The position numbers and the translations under genes were made by a program. The notes beneath the pieces were generated by a model. That model was not told where the DNA came from and did no database searches. It was given only the letters and a program-made list of their open reading frames with translations. A stretch of 41,181 bases of DNA from JAGVJT01 sp964513205 (GTDB lineage Bacteria > Pseudomonadota > Gammaproteobacteria > Legionellales > Legionellaceae). Numbering within the stretch: position 1 is the stretch's first letter; each line of letters starts with the position of its first letter. The stretch is taken from contig CAZELP010000016.1 in the NCBI GenBank assembly GCA_964513205.1, positions 1-41,181 of the forward strand, read 5' to 3'. Shown one piece after another: positions 1 through 6,996 of this stretch.

Positions 1-35
1 TCTAATTTCTTAATCAACGTTGCCCTCAGCAAGTG

Positions 36-69
36 GTGTGCATTCTACTCATTCTTCATCCTTTGTCAA
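36..69 (-). promoter_or_regulatory. strong sigma70 promoter, rRNA-operon P2-like, reading out of the window
   Basis: On the minus strand a perfect -35 TTGACA (64-69) is followed after 16 bases by TAGAAT (42-47). The start region then reads GCACACCAC and continues with GCTGAG. This closely resembles the E. coli rrnB P2 promoter as I remember it (TTGACT, TATTAT, GCACACC, GCTGAG). The DNA upstream (about 70-125) is A/T-rich, as expected for an UP element. The GC-containing discriminator right after the -10 is typical of stringently controlled stable-RNA promoters. A 16S rRNA gene would be expected to the left, but it is not visible here. Confidence 0.6.
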
Positions 70-163
70 CTACTTTTTTGTACTTATTTCAACTTTTGCT
101 GAAAATAATTGCGAAACAAAAATGAGCTGTACAAAAGAAGATCTTGTAATGATAAAGAGAAAT

Positions 164-577
164 CTAAATGCCTAAATCCAATCCATTTTTGATTGGTGTG
201 GTCGGCGCGCTCTCACTTCTCGTGCCTTTTGAAAACACATGGCCATAAACAAGCATATTTTTAATAATGTTTGAATGCGCTTTCATTGCATCTAGATCCG
301 AGGGAGTAGCCGAACGAGACCAACCGCTCTCAACGTCATCAAACAAAGAGAAAAGCAATGGAGCCTCAATTTTAAATTTCTCTTTTTGATAATAGAAAGT
401 TAAGGTTTTAACACCATTAAGATTTCTCATCACTAAAAAACAATCAACGACTTGGCCGTCTTTTGTGTAATGAAAAGGCATCCAGTCGACACTAATTGGA
501 TCTTTAAGCAATTTAACGAGCGGATTTTTTTTACTGCGATAAAAAGAAATTGAATTGGGATTTTTTAATGTAAACAT
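164..577 (-). CDS. hypothetical protein, 137 aa
   Basis: I do not recognise this protein. It has no signal peptide or membrane segment. It is mixed and rather basic at the N-terminus, with an aromatic-rich middle (residues about 30-75). The C-terminal 20 residues are rich in Ser, Thr, Pro and Lys and end in a short hydrophobic stretch (LDLGI), which is compatible with a Dot/Icm C-terminal translocation signal but far from proof. It lies downstream of the outer-membrane protein gene but has its own TATAAT box. A weak Shine-Dalgarno (TAGGT) lies 6 bases before the ATG and is partly inside an inverted repeat. The gene ends about 100 bases before the putative rRNA promoter. Confidence 0.6.
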   Translation of the reverse strand: MFTLKNPNSISFYRSKKNPLVKLLKDPISVDWMPFHYTKDGQVVDCFLVMRNLNGVKTLTFYYQKEKFKIEAPLLFSLFDDVESGWSRSATPSDLDAMKAHSNIIKNMLVYGHVFSKGTRSESAPTTPIKNGLDLGI

Positions 578-585
578 CGTACAAC

Positions 586-621
586 CTACAACATAGTCAT
601 GAACTGATGTTGTAGATTATA
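586..621 (-). promoter_or_regulatory. -10 box with 9-12-9 inverted repeat before the 137-aa gene
   Basis: A consensus TATAAT (616-621, minus) is followed immediately by a perfect 9-base inverted repeat, CTACAACAT at 586-594 and ATGTTGTAG at 607-615, separated by 12 bases. No good -35 is visible (TATTTA at best). The repeat covers the expected transcription start and its 3' arm touches the Shine-Dalgarno of the gene starting at 577. It could be a repressor operator, since the half-sites are centred 21 bases apart (two helical turns), or an mRNA hairpin limiting ribosome access. Confidence 0.5.
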
Positions 622-656
622 CCCTATATGTTTAATTATAAATAGAGTTGTATTTT

Positions 657-1481
657 TTAATGACGATAGGTCAAGCCCAATAAGATGGACTGTGTGTTGA
701 TGCTCACCGATTGATAGCCCACCGTATTTAAGCTGATATTGTCCACAGGGAGATCCAATGCGCTTGCGTATTGGAAACGCAAATTCCCATAATAAGAAAA
801 GAGATAATCTATACGTAAAGCAAGATTCTTAGCCAGTTGTTGCTCAATCCCCGTTCCTAACTGAAGTGCAGCGACATGTCGCGAGCGCTTTGCTTGAACG
901 ATGAGGGGGAGCACCAACACTCCGCCTCCCTCTTCCTCCACCACTTTATAGGCATTCAATTTGACATAAGAACTAGCTGTCGCAAATGAAGTTCCTACAC
1001 GCATAAATAATAGAGATTGTGGCGTGATAAAAATCCCTGGACGCAAAAACATAGAGAATTGAACAGGGCTCAAGCCCACTTCCGTTTGTAACGATTGAGG
1101 CGCGCTAACGCTAACTTGCTGTCCAGAAAAATCTACATTCCGATCCAACCCCATATTCATACTAGAATTCATTTTATAATAAGCGTTACTTATTCCTAGC
1201 TCTCCGCTTAAATTTAAATTTTTCCAATTTTGACCATATCCAAGTAAAAGTGCACCAGCCGCAGAAGGCCTTACCATACTGGAATAGTTTTGATAAGGCT
1301 CACTCGAAGAAAAAGTCAACGAAGGCCAAAGCAAATTTACGGCATTATTCACTGTTTGAGAGGCATAAGCGAGCGATCCACCGAACTCGGCTGTAGCATA
1401 AAATGATTCGGGAAGAACTTGTGCCGATGTGACACGAGACATTGCCAAAAATCCTATAAAACTCCATGTTCTGATATTCAT
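657..1481 (-). CDS. outer-membrane beta-barrel protein, 274 aa
   Basis: A likely secreted outer-membrane protein. The N-terminus is a typical signal peptide (hydrophobic core at residues 6-15, cleavage likely after TSA, about residue 20). The mature part has alternating polar and hydrophobic segments rich in Tyr, Phe, Gly and Ser, as in 8-10-strand barrels: LLLGYG, MFLRPGIF, FMRVGTSF, LQLGTGIEQQ, LRIDYLFSYYG and a final ILLGLTYRH. This layout resembles the OmpA/OmpW-like surface barrels common in Legionellales. The final residue is His rather than the usual Phe or Trp of the beta-signal. GGAAG lies just before the ATG. The gene starts 29 bases after the stop of the CheD-like gene, so the two are probably co-transcribed. 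The ligand or function cannot be told. Confidence 0.7.
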   Translation of the reverse strand: MNIRTWSFIGFLAMSRVTSAQVLPESFYATAEFGGSLAYASQTVNNAVNLLWPSLTFSSSEPYQNYSSMVRPSAAGALLLGYGQNWKNLNLSGELGISNAYYKMNSSMNMGLDRNVDFSGQQVSVSAPQSLQTEVGLSPVQFSMFLRPGIFITPQSLLFMRVGTSFATASSYVKLNAYKVVEEEGGGVLVLPLIVQAKRSRHVAALQLGTGIEQQLAKNLALRIDYLFSYYGNLRFQYASALDLPVDNISLNTVGYQSVSINTQSILLGLTYRH

Positions 1482-1510
1482 CTGACTTCCGTAATCAAGA
1501 ATTTTTCTGA

Positions 1511-2077
1511 TTATATCCGGAAGCCTGGAGAATTCAAATCATCTTGCTCGAAATCATCATCGAGTTCTGGATCGGGAGTATTATCATTTACTATCATCAC
1601 GTTGTCTAATACAAATTTTAGTCTTAGAGACTCATTGCCTTCTGTGACAAAGTTACGCCCTTTAAAGACAAAACCGTCGTGGCATTTAAAGTATTTTTTG
1701 ACAGCAACACATCCATACCTTTGTAGTGTCTCAACTTCGAGAGCCGTGCCCGTTAACTCTTCTGTTTCTTTTTCACCACCAACATGAAAAACACAGTTCA
1801 AAATAGGCCTTGTGTTACTTCCTAAACTTTTGCGAATTTCATTTCTTAAGCTTCTAAAAACTTTAGCGATTTCACTTTTTAATGTTGCGGGAGATGCTGA
1901 TTTTTTATCAAAATATGCAGAGAAACCCTCCCAATGGTACATGGCGATGAATGGCTTGGAATCAACAGAACCCTGTATCATGATGCCGATACACGTGCTG
2001 ATTCCTTCAGTCCATAATCCATTATTTTCTGCTTCTAGAGCAATCATTTCTTCTTGCTCAACTTTGGTGTAATTCAT
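1511..2077 (-). CDS. CheD-like cysteine deamidase-fold protein, 188 aa (candidate effector)
   Basis: CheD enzymes deamidate glutamines in chemoreceptors using a Thr-Cys-His triad. By eye this protein matches the pattern: Thr23, Gly25, Cys29 and His48, against Thr21, Gly23, Cys27 and His44 in Thermotoga CheD as I remember it. The contexts TEGISTC and IAMYH correspond to TLGLGSC and GAMAH. Further along, VFHVGGE (97-102) matches the CheD GG turn, and residues 110-125 match the following helix that ends in a Gly before a beta-strand. The C-terminal tail (168-181) is strongly acidic (ELDDDFEQDD), resembling E-block translocation signals of Dot/Icm effectors. No chemotaxis genes are nearby. Deamidase toxins (CNF1, BLF1) share this fold and catalytic pair, so a host-directed role is possible. 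The family assignment is an inference from motifs and spacing. Confidence 0.5.
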   Translation of the reverse strand: MNYTKVEQEEMIALEAENNGLWTEGISTCIGIMIQGSVDSKPFIAMYHWEGFSAYFDKKSASPATLKSEIAKVFRSLRNEIRKSLGSNTRPILNCVFHVGGEKETEELTGTALEVETLQRYGCVAVKKYFKCHDGFVFKGRNFVTEGNESLRLKFVLDNVMIVNDNTPDPELDDDFEQDDLNSPGFRI

Positions 2078-2110
2078 ACTTTTATTTCTAAAATTGAATG
2101 TATATCGTTT

Positions 2111-2116
2111 ATTATA
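2111..2116 (-). promoter_or_regulatory. -10 box for the CheD-like gene and outer-membrane protein gene
   Basis: TATAAT on the minus strand, 34 bases before the start of the gene at 2077, in very A/T-rich DNA. The best -35 at 17 bases is GATTCT (2134-2139), which is poor. This is the only promoter-like motif between the NRPS-like gene and this gene. An activator may be needed. Confidence 0.35.
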
Positions 2117-2162
2117 TCAGAAAAGAACAAATAAGAATCATCAAGGTGCATAAAAGCACATA

Positions 2163-5100
2163 CTATCTAAAAAAAGCATTTTTAAGTGTTTGAATAAAAG
2201 TTGTTGCCAATTTTTCTCGAAATTCACTTTTCAAATTGCTTGCAATCAGCAGTTTAGGTTGATCAATGCCATATTCCCGAAAAAACCAAATATCCAAAAC
2301 AGAAGTGATTGGCATGGCTGGAAATGGATGCTCTGACATAGGCGCTTCTTGCATCTCATTTGAATAAGACGGCACTGCAATAAAACTATTTAAAACATTC
2401 ACACTCACAAAAAAGTCTTTTTTTCTTGAGTGTTGGGCAATTTTTGCCGAAGCCTGAAACAAAGGTTCATTTCTTAAACCGATGGGGATACATTTTGAAT
2501 AAAAAGATAAAAATCCACGTACAAAAGCATGCTTCACTTTTCCCATACCTGTTTGAAATCGACCAATGGATGCATATTTGGTGAGATTTGCCGTCTCCTG
2601 ATAATCCAAAGTCTCGATCCAAGATTGCTGAACCAAACGAGCAAGCTCAAGTAGAGAAGAGGTGATATTCAATTTCAGTTTGATTACCGCCATATCAAGA
2701 AAACACCCCATACTCTTATCTGGATCTCGATGACGTCTCGCGGACTTAACCAAATTAACCAGGATATTACGGGGACTCTTCTCAGGAACACAAGACTGCA
2801 ATGCCAATCCCACAGCAGCAATTAAAACTTCGCTGAGTGTCAATTGATGCTCGGCACAAAAATCTTGCATAAGAGGCAACAGGTCAAGAGGGATATCGGT
2901 GTAAGTAATATAGTTTTGAGCATCGTTTTTCATTTTTGAAACAATATACTGTTCTGGAATAGGAAAATACCCAGTGTCAGCAAGATAGCGCTCCCAAAAC
3001 ACCATTTTTTCCGATGCATGAAGAGTCAATGCCTGATGGTGTTTCACTGCATGCTCATCAAATTGAGGTATATTTTTTTGAATCGGGGCACGATTCGATC
3101 GCGAATAGGACATATAGCCTGCCCATAAATCTTCAAAAAAAACATCTAAGGAACGCTCGTCAGCGATTAGATGAGACAAACAAATCTGAAGCTCGGTTTG
3201 ATTATTAGGTAATAAAAATAATTTTGCCAAAATCATAGGCGCATTCGGTGACCATTGATGTCGATAAAATAAATTGTCATAAGAGTCATTGAGCACTTTC
3301 TCGAATGCATCATCCTGATCGAGCACTCGTTTTTTCCAGCGCACAGGAGATTTTAGCGTCAGCCGCTGAGCCGGATAAAATCGGTTAAATTCATAAGATA
3401 AAACAGGATGTTTTTGAAAAACAAAGGCCAATGCTTTATCAAGCAGCTCTGAATCCAACGCCCCCTGTAAACGACGACGTGCAACAATATTGAAGACTTT
3501 TAATCCAGACTCAAATCGCTGAGATAACCAAAACATGGCTTGATAATCCGTCAGAGCAAACCAAGCACCTAAAGGAGGCCTCGAAACATCTTTAACGCGC
3601 TCACTCAACAATGCTTCTTCCACAGTACGTGCGAGTAAACGAACAGTTGGTGCACGATAAAGCATGTCCAGCGGAATGGATTTTCCTAGCTTTGACGCAA
3701 TTTCTGCACTAATTCGTGCTGCAATCAAAGAGTGCCCACCGAGAGCAAAAAAATTATCTTCTGGTGTTATCGCGCATTGAAAAATCTCCTGCCATATTTG
3801 ACAGAGAGAAGCCTCCATTTTTGTGCACAAAGTCGTCTTTGATTTTGGTAGTAAATTTGGTTTTGGTAATGATTTTCGATCGATTTTCCCACTTAATGAC
3901 AAAGGGAAAGTCTCTAAATAAATCAACTGGTGTGGAAGCATATATTCTGGAAGATGTGATTTTAGATGCTGAATCAGGAGATGTTCATCATGCGTCTTGT
4001 CATCAACAGATAGATATGCAATTAACTGATCCTCATGAATCACAACAGCAGCATTTCTGACTGCGTCATAATTTTTAAGACAAGATTCAATTTCTTCTAA
4101 TTCAATGCGATATCCACGTAATTTTACTTGATGATCGGTGCGCCCCAGAATAACAAACTCTCCTTGCAAAGTTTGAAGCGCTAAATCCCCGACGCGATAC
4201 AAACGAGAGTCTTGCCATTGAATAAAGGCATTTTTGTTTAATTCTTCTTGATTAATGTAACCTTCAGATAAGCTTATTCCAGCAATATACAGCTCCCCTT
4301 TGACACCTGGAGGCAACGGCTCAAGAGAAGGACTTAAAATATAAAACGTCATTCCATGAATGGGTCGACCAATTGTAATAGGCTCATCTTTTTTTATGCG
4401 TTTCATGGCGCACCATACTGTGGCCTCTGTCGGTCCGTACATATTCCAAAGTTCGGCCACTCGCCCTAACAAATACACGGCCAAACCATCAGAAAGTGCT
4501 TCTCCCCCACAAAGTGCAACAAGCCTTGAACTCCCTTTCCATCCCGCTATATGCAACATACTCCAGAAAGAAGGAGTCGATTGAAACAATGTAATGGGAT
4601 ATTTTTCCAATAACTCGCATAAGACGTTGGGATCACGATGTTGCGCTTGATTGGCTAAAAAAAGTGTTGCGCCTTGCCAAATTGGTAACCATAACTCCAA
4701 TTGTGCAATATCAAATGCCACGGTAGTAGCCGCAAGCAACATGGCCTGAGGCTCGCGCAAAAAAACATGCGCCATTTCCAGTAAAAAATGATTCAGCGCT
4801 TGCCAAGAAATAGCGACTCCTTTGGGCGTACCTGTCGAACCAGAAGTATAAATAATGTAAGCAAGCGTATCCGAAGCCTCGGGGATATCAATTTGGTCTC
4901 GACAATGCGTGTGGCGAGCATCTACATGTTCTACATTAAAAACAAGGCAAGGAAAATCATGAAACAAAAGACTATCATCGTGCAACAACGTTTCTGCTTG
5001 ACTGTCTTCAACAATGGCCAACAAACGTTTATGCGGTGTTTTGGGATCCACCGGAATGTAGGCCACTCGGAGCAACTGCAACGCCATTAATATGGCAACA

Positions 5101-5345
5101 AGCCTAGGAGATCTATCTAAAGAAACAATCGCTCGCCGACCGACATACTGACTCAAAATCACTTTCCATTTCAACACCTCATGATACAGCATCTCATATG
5201 TCCATTGTCCATCTGTCGTCAAAATAGCAATGGATTGAGGTGATGTATTGACATGCCCAAAGAAGCGACGCATCAAATCTTCCGATATTTGAATTTGTCT
5301 ATGCGATACAACAGACGTCTCTAATGACATACGAGACATAATCAT
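2163..5345 (-). CDS. single-module NRPS-like enzyme: adenylation, carrier, condensation-like; predicted Gly
   Basis: 1060 aa. The adenylation domain (about 25-490) has A3 YTSGSTGTPKG (166-176), A5 NMYGPTE (301-307), A7 YRVGD, A8 GRTDHQVKLRGYR and A10 SGKIDR. The carrier domain (about 505-580) has LGGHS with the phosphopantetheine Ser539. A condensation-like domain (about 595-1060) has SHLIADE, keeping the catalytic His725 and Asp729 but with Ser and Glu where HHxxxDG has His and Gly. Reading the ten specificity positions by eye gives D212 I213 L216 Q255 L278 G280 M302 V310 W311 K487, which differs from the published glycine code DILQLGLIWK at only two similar residues. There is no thioesterase or reductase, so release may occur by transfer to an amine or alcohol in the last domain. 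A second ATG at 5339 has better spacing to AAAGGA. The acceptor and product are unknown. Confidence 0.85.
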   Translation of the reverse strand: MIMSRMSLETSVVSHRQIQISEDLMRRFFGHVNTSPQSIAILTTDGQWTYEMLYHEVLKWKVILSQYVGRRAIVSLDRSPRLVAILMALQLLRVAYIPVDPKTPHKRLLAIVEDSQAETLLHDDSLLFHDFPCLVFNVEHVDARHTHCRDQIDIPEASDTLAYIIYTSGSTGTPKGVAISWQALNHFLLEMAHVFLREPQAMLLAATTVAFDIAQLELWLPIWQGATLFLANQAQHRDPNVLCELLEKYPITLFQSTPSFWSMLHIAGWKGSSRLVALCGGEALSDGLAVYLLGRVAELWNMYGPTEATVWCAMKRIKKDEPITIGRPIHGMTFYILSPSLEPLPPGVKGELYIAGISLSEGYINQEELNKNAFIQWQDSRLYRVGDLALQTLQGEFVILGRTDHQVKLRGYRIELEEIESCLKNYDAVRNAAVVIHEDQLIAYLSVDDKTHDEHLLIQHLKSHLPEYMLPHQLIYLETFPLSLSGKIDRKSLPKPNLLPKSKTTLCTKMEASLCQIWQEIFQCAITPEDNFFALGGHSLIAARISAEIASKLGKSIPLDMLYRAPTVRLLARTVEEALLSERVKDVSRPPLGAWFALTDYQAMFWLSQRFESGLKVFNIVARRRLQGALDSELLDKALAFVFQKHPVLSYEFNRFYPAQRLTLKSPVRWKKRVLDQDDAFEKVLNDSYDNLFYRHQWSPNAPMILAKLFLLPNNQTELQICLSHLIADERSLDVFFEDLWAGYMSYSRSNRAPIQKNIPQFDEHAVKHHQALTLHASEKMVFWERYLADTGYFPIPEQYIVSKMKNDAQNYITYTDIPLDLLPLMQDFCAEHQLTLSEVLIAAVGLALQSCVPEKSPRNILVNLVKSARRHRDPDKSMGCFLDMAVIKLKLNITSSLLELARLVQQSWIETLDYQETANLTKYASIGRFQTGMGKVKHAFVRGFLSFYSKCIPIGLRNEPLFQASAKIAQHSRKKDFFVSVNVLNSFIAVPSYSNEMQEAPMSEHPFPAMPITSVLDIWFFREYGIDQPKLLIASNLKSEFREKLATTFIQTLKNAFFR

Positions 5346-5400
5346 GACATCCTTTCATCTGAATGGATGTCATTATCAGTAATTCGCGGCACTTGTTCAA
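5344..5400 (-). promoter_or_regulatory. promoter and 9-12-9 inverted repeat at the NRPS-like gene start
   Basis: A -35 TTGAAC (5395-5400) and -10 GATAAT (5372-5377) are separated by 17 bases on the minus strand. Overlapping the -10 is a perfect inverted repeat, ATGACATCC (5344-5352) and GGATGTCAT (5365-5373), with a 12-base spacer. In RNA made from further upstream (for example read-through from the EVE gene), the repeat would form a 9-bp hairpin that buries the Shine-Dalgarno AGGA and touches the first start codon. In RNA made from this promoter the 5' arm would be mostly missing, so there the repeat acts more plausibly as a DNA operator. Confidence 0.5.
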
Positions 5401-5427
5401 GCGATTCAAGCATGTGAGCTGAATCAA

Positions 5428-5889
5428 TCACACTAAATTTTGATTAATAAAAGCCCATTCTTCTGGCGTAACCGGCAATATGGACAAGCGATTTCCTTTC
5501 CTCACCAAAGGCATGTGTGCAAGCTCGGCATATTGCTTTAAAGTCGAAAGAGAGATGGTTTTTTGAAATTTTTTAACAAACTGTACATCAACCATAAACC
5601 ATCTGGGATTGTCTGGTGAGCTGCTTAAGTCTGGATGCTCGCTATTTGGATCAAAAGCAGTGTGATCGGGGTAAGCCTCTCGAACAATTTTCATAACACC
5701 CACAATACCCGGAACATCACAGTTCGAGTGATAGAAAAAAACCAAATCTCCAAGACGCATGTCATCTCGCATAAAGTTACGTGCTTGATAATTTCTGACC
5801 CCATCCCAACAATTTGTTTGATGTGCGGCGGCTTTTAAATCATCAATACTAAAGCAGTTTGGCTCTGACTTCATTAACCAATATCTCAT
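5428..5889 (-). CDS. EVE-domain protein (THYN1-like)
   Basis: 153 aa, a single EVE domain covering nearly the whole protein. The signature N-terminus YWLMKSEP is present, followed by WDGVRNYQARNFMRD and the pocket segment LGDLVFFYHSN, then VPGIVGVM and PRWFMVDV. EVE domains are PUA-like folds that bind modified bases in DNA or RNA. Bacterial copies of this size are widespread and their substrate is generally unknown. It starts 9 bases after the aroB stop, so it is the last gene of the permease-aroC-aroB-EVE unit. Its length matches the family. Confidence 0.88.
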   Translation of the reverse strand: MRYWLMKSEPNCFSIDDLKAAAHQTNCWDGVRNYQARNFMRDDMRLGDLVFFYHSNCDVPGIVGVMKIVREAYPDHTAFDPNSEHPDLSSSPDNPRWFMVDVQFVKKFQKTISLSTLKQYAELAHMPLVRKGNRLSILPVTPEEWAFINQNLV

Positions 5890-5898
5890 GTTTTTTCC

Positions 5899-6996
5899 TT
5901 AACAACCGAAACGCAAGTTTGCCCAAGCTAACGCTTCTATTAATAATGTATCATCGACCTCGTGAAGCCAACTATCTCTGAATCGATAGGGCTCGCCAAT
6001 TTTCTTCAGAAGCACGAATCGTGGTTTTTTTCGAGATGATTTTTTATCAAAAACGAGCGTGTCTAAAAAATGACTTTGTCTTTGAAAAGCCATTGTTCTC
6101 AAAGGCAATTTAAAGTGCCTCAATAAATCTTCTATTTTTTCAAGCTCAGAAGATTGAAGTAGTCCAAGCCGCATAGACAAATAACCTTCAACCAATAATC
6201 CAATCGCAACTGCCTCTCCATGTCGAATAGAAAATCCTTCACATTTTTCAACAGCATGCCCTATGGTGTGTCCTAAATTTAAAAGATGACGAATACCTTG
6301 CTCATTCTCATCTGACTCCACGATATTTTTTTTCACCGTCGTACTTTCAAAAACAAATTCCTTAAGCCCTGTTGTCACTTCACATGTGAAAGTTTTAAGG
6401 CGCTCAAATTGGGCTTCATGATTTAAAAGCGCATGCTTAATCATTTCTACGATACCGTTTCGCCATTCTTCAATAGGTAAAGTGGAAAGCGTGCTCACAT
6501 CCATATACACGGCATAAGGTGATGAAATTGTGCCAATAAGATTTTTTCCGAAATCGGTGTTTACTCCAGTTTTTCCACCCACACTTGCGTCAACCATCGC
6601 AAGTAAAGTCGTTGGAACATAGATCACTGGAATGCCGCGAAAATAGGTCGCAGCTAGAAAGCCAACCAAATCTAAAACAACGCCCCCACCCAAAGCAATT
6701 AAACAGGTATCACGACCACATTGATGCTCAAGCAGTTGATCTTCGAGTTGCATTTTTGTTTGCCGTGTTTTATGGATTTCACCCGCAGGAAAACTCAACA
6801 AAGCAACACTCAAACCACTGCTTCGTAAACACGCTTGAAGTGCACGCCCCCAATGCTGCTTGACAATATGATCCGTCACTATCACAAATGAGTAGTCTCG
6901 AAGTAGAGACAATTGCAAACCATCTTCATTCAGTAAAAAATGGGAACCGATCTGAACAAGATAGGGTTTCTTTGCTTCGACACGGATAGTTTTCAT
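5899..6996 (-). CDS. aroB: 3-dehydroquinate synthase
   Basis: 365 aa. It converts DAHP to 3-dehydroquinate in the second step of the shikimate pathway, in the cytoplasm, using NAD+ and a divalent metal. Visible family motifs are the glycine-rich GGGVVLDLVGF (103-113), YVPTTLLAMVDASVGGKTG (126-144), the metal-site region IVEMIKHALL, and NLGHTIGHAVE with its metal-binding histidines. Length is normal. The start is set by a 4-base overlap with the aroC stop (ATGA at 6993-6996), so the two are translationally coupled. In many gammaproteobacteria aroB pairs with aroK rather than aroC, so this pairing is a local arrangement. Confidence 0.96.
   Translation of the reverse strand: MKTIRVEAKKPYLVQIGSHFLLNEDGLQLSLLRDYSFVIVTDHIVKQHWGRALQACLRSSGLSVALLSFPAGEIHKTRQTKMQLEDQLLEHQCGRDTCLIALGGGVVLDLVGFLAATYFRGIPVIYVPTTLLAMVDASVGGKTGVNTDFGKNLIGTISSPYAVYMDVSTLSTLPIEEWRNGIVEMIKHALLNHEAQFERLKTFTCEVTTGLKEFVFESTTVKKNIVESDENEQGIRHLLNLGHTIGHAVEKCEGFSIRHGEAVAIGLLVEGYLSMRLGLLQSSELEKIEDLLRHFKLPLRTMAFQRQSHFLDTLVFDKKSSRKKPRFVLLKKIGEPYRFRDSWLHEVDDTLLIEALAWANLRFGC

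Noticed and set aside
1419..2072. Plus-strand open frames of 122 and 86 codons opposite the outer-membrane protein and CheD-like genes
   Set aside because: They lie antisense to well-supported genes, have no ribosome-binding site and no recognisable composition.
5303..5373. A 24-codon small frame starting in the inverted repeat upstream of the NRPS-like gene
   Set aside because: Out of frame with the gene, no ribosome-binding site, and no meaningful peptide; it arises from the repeat itself.
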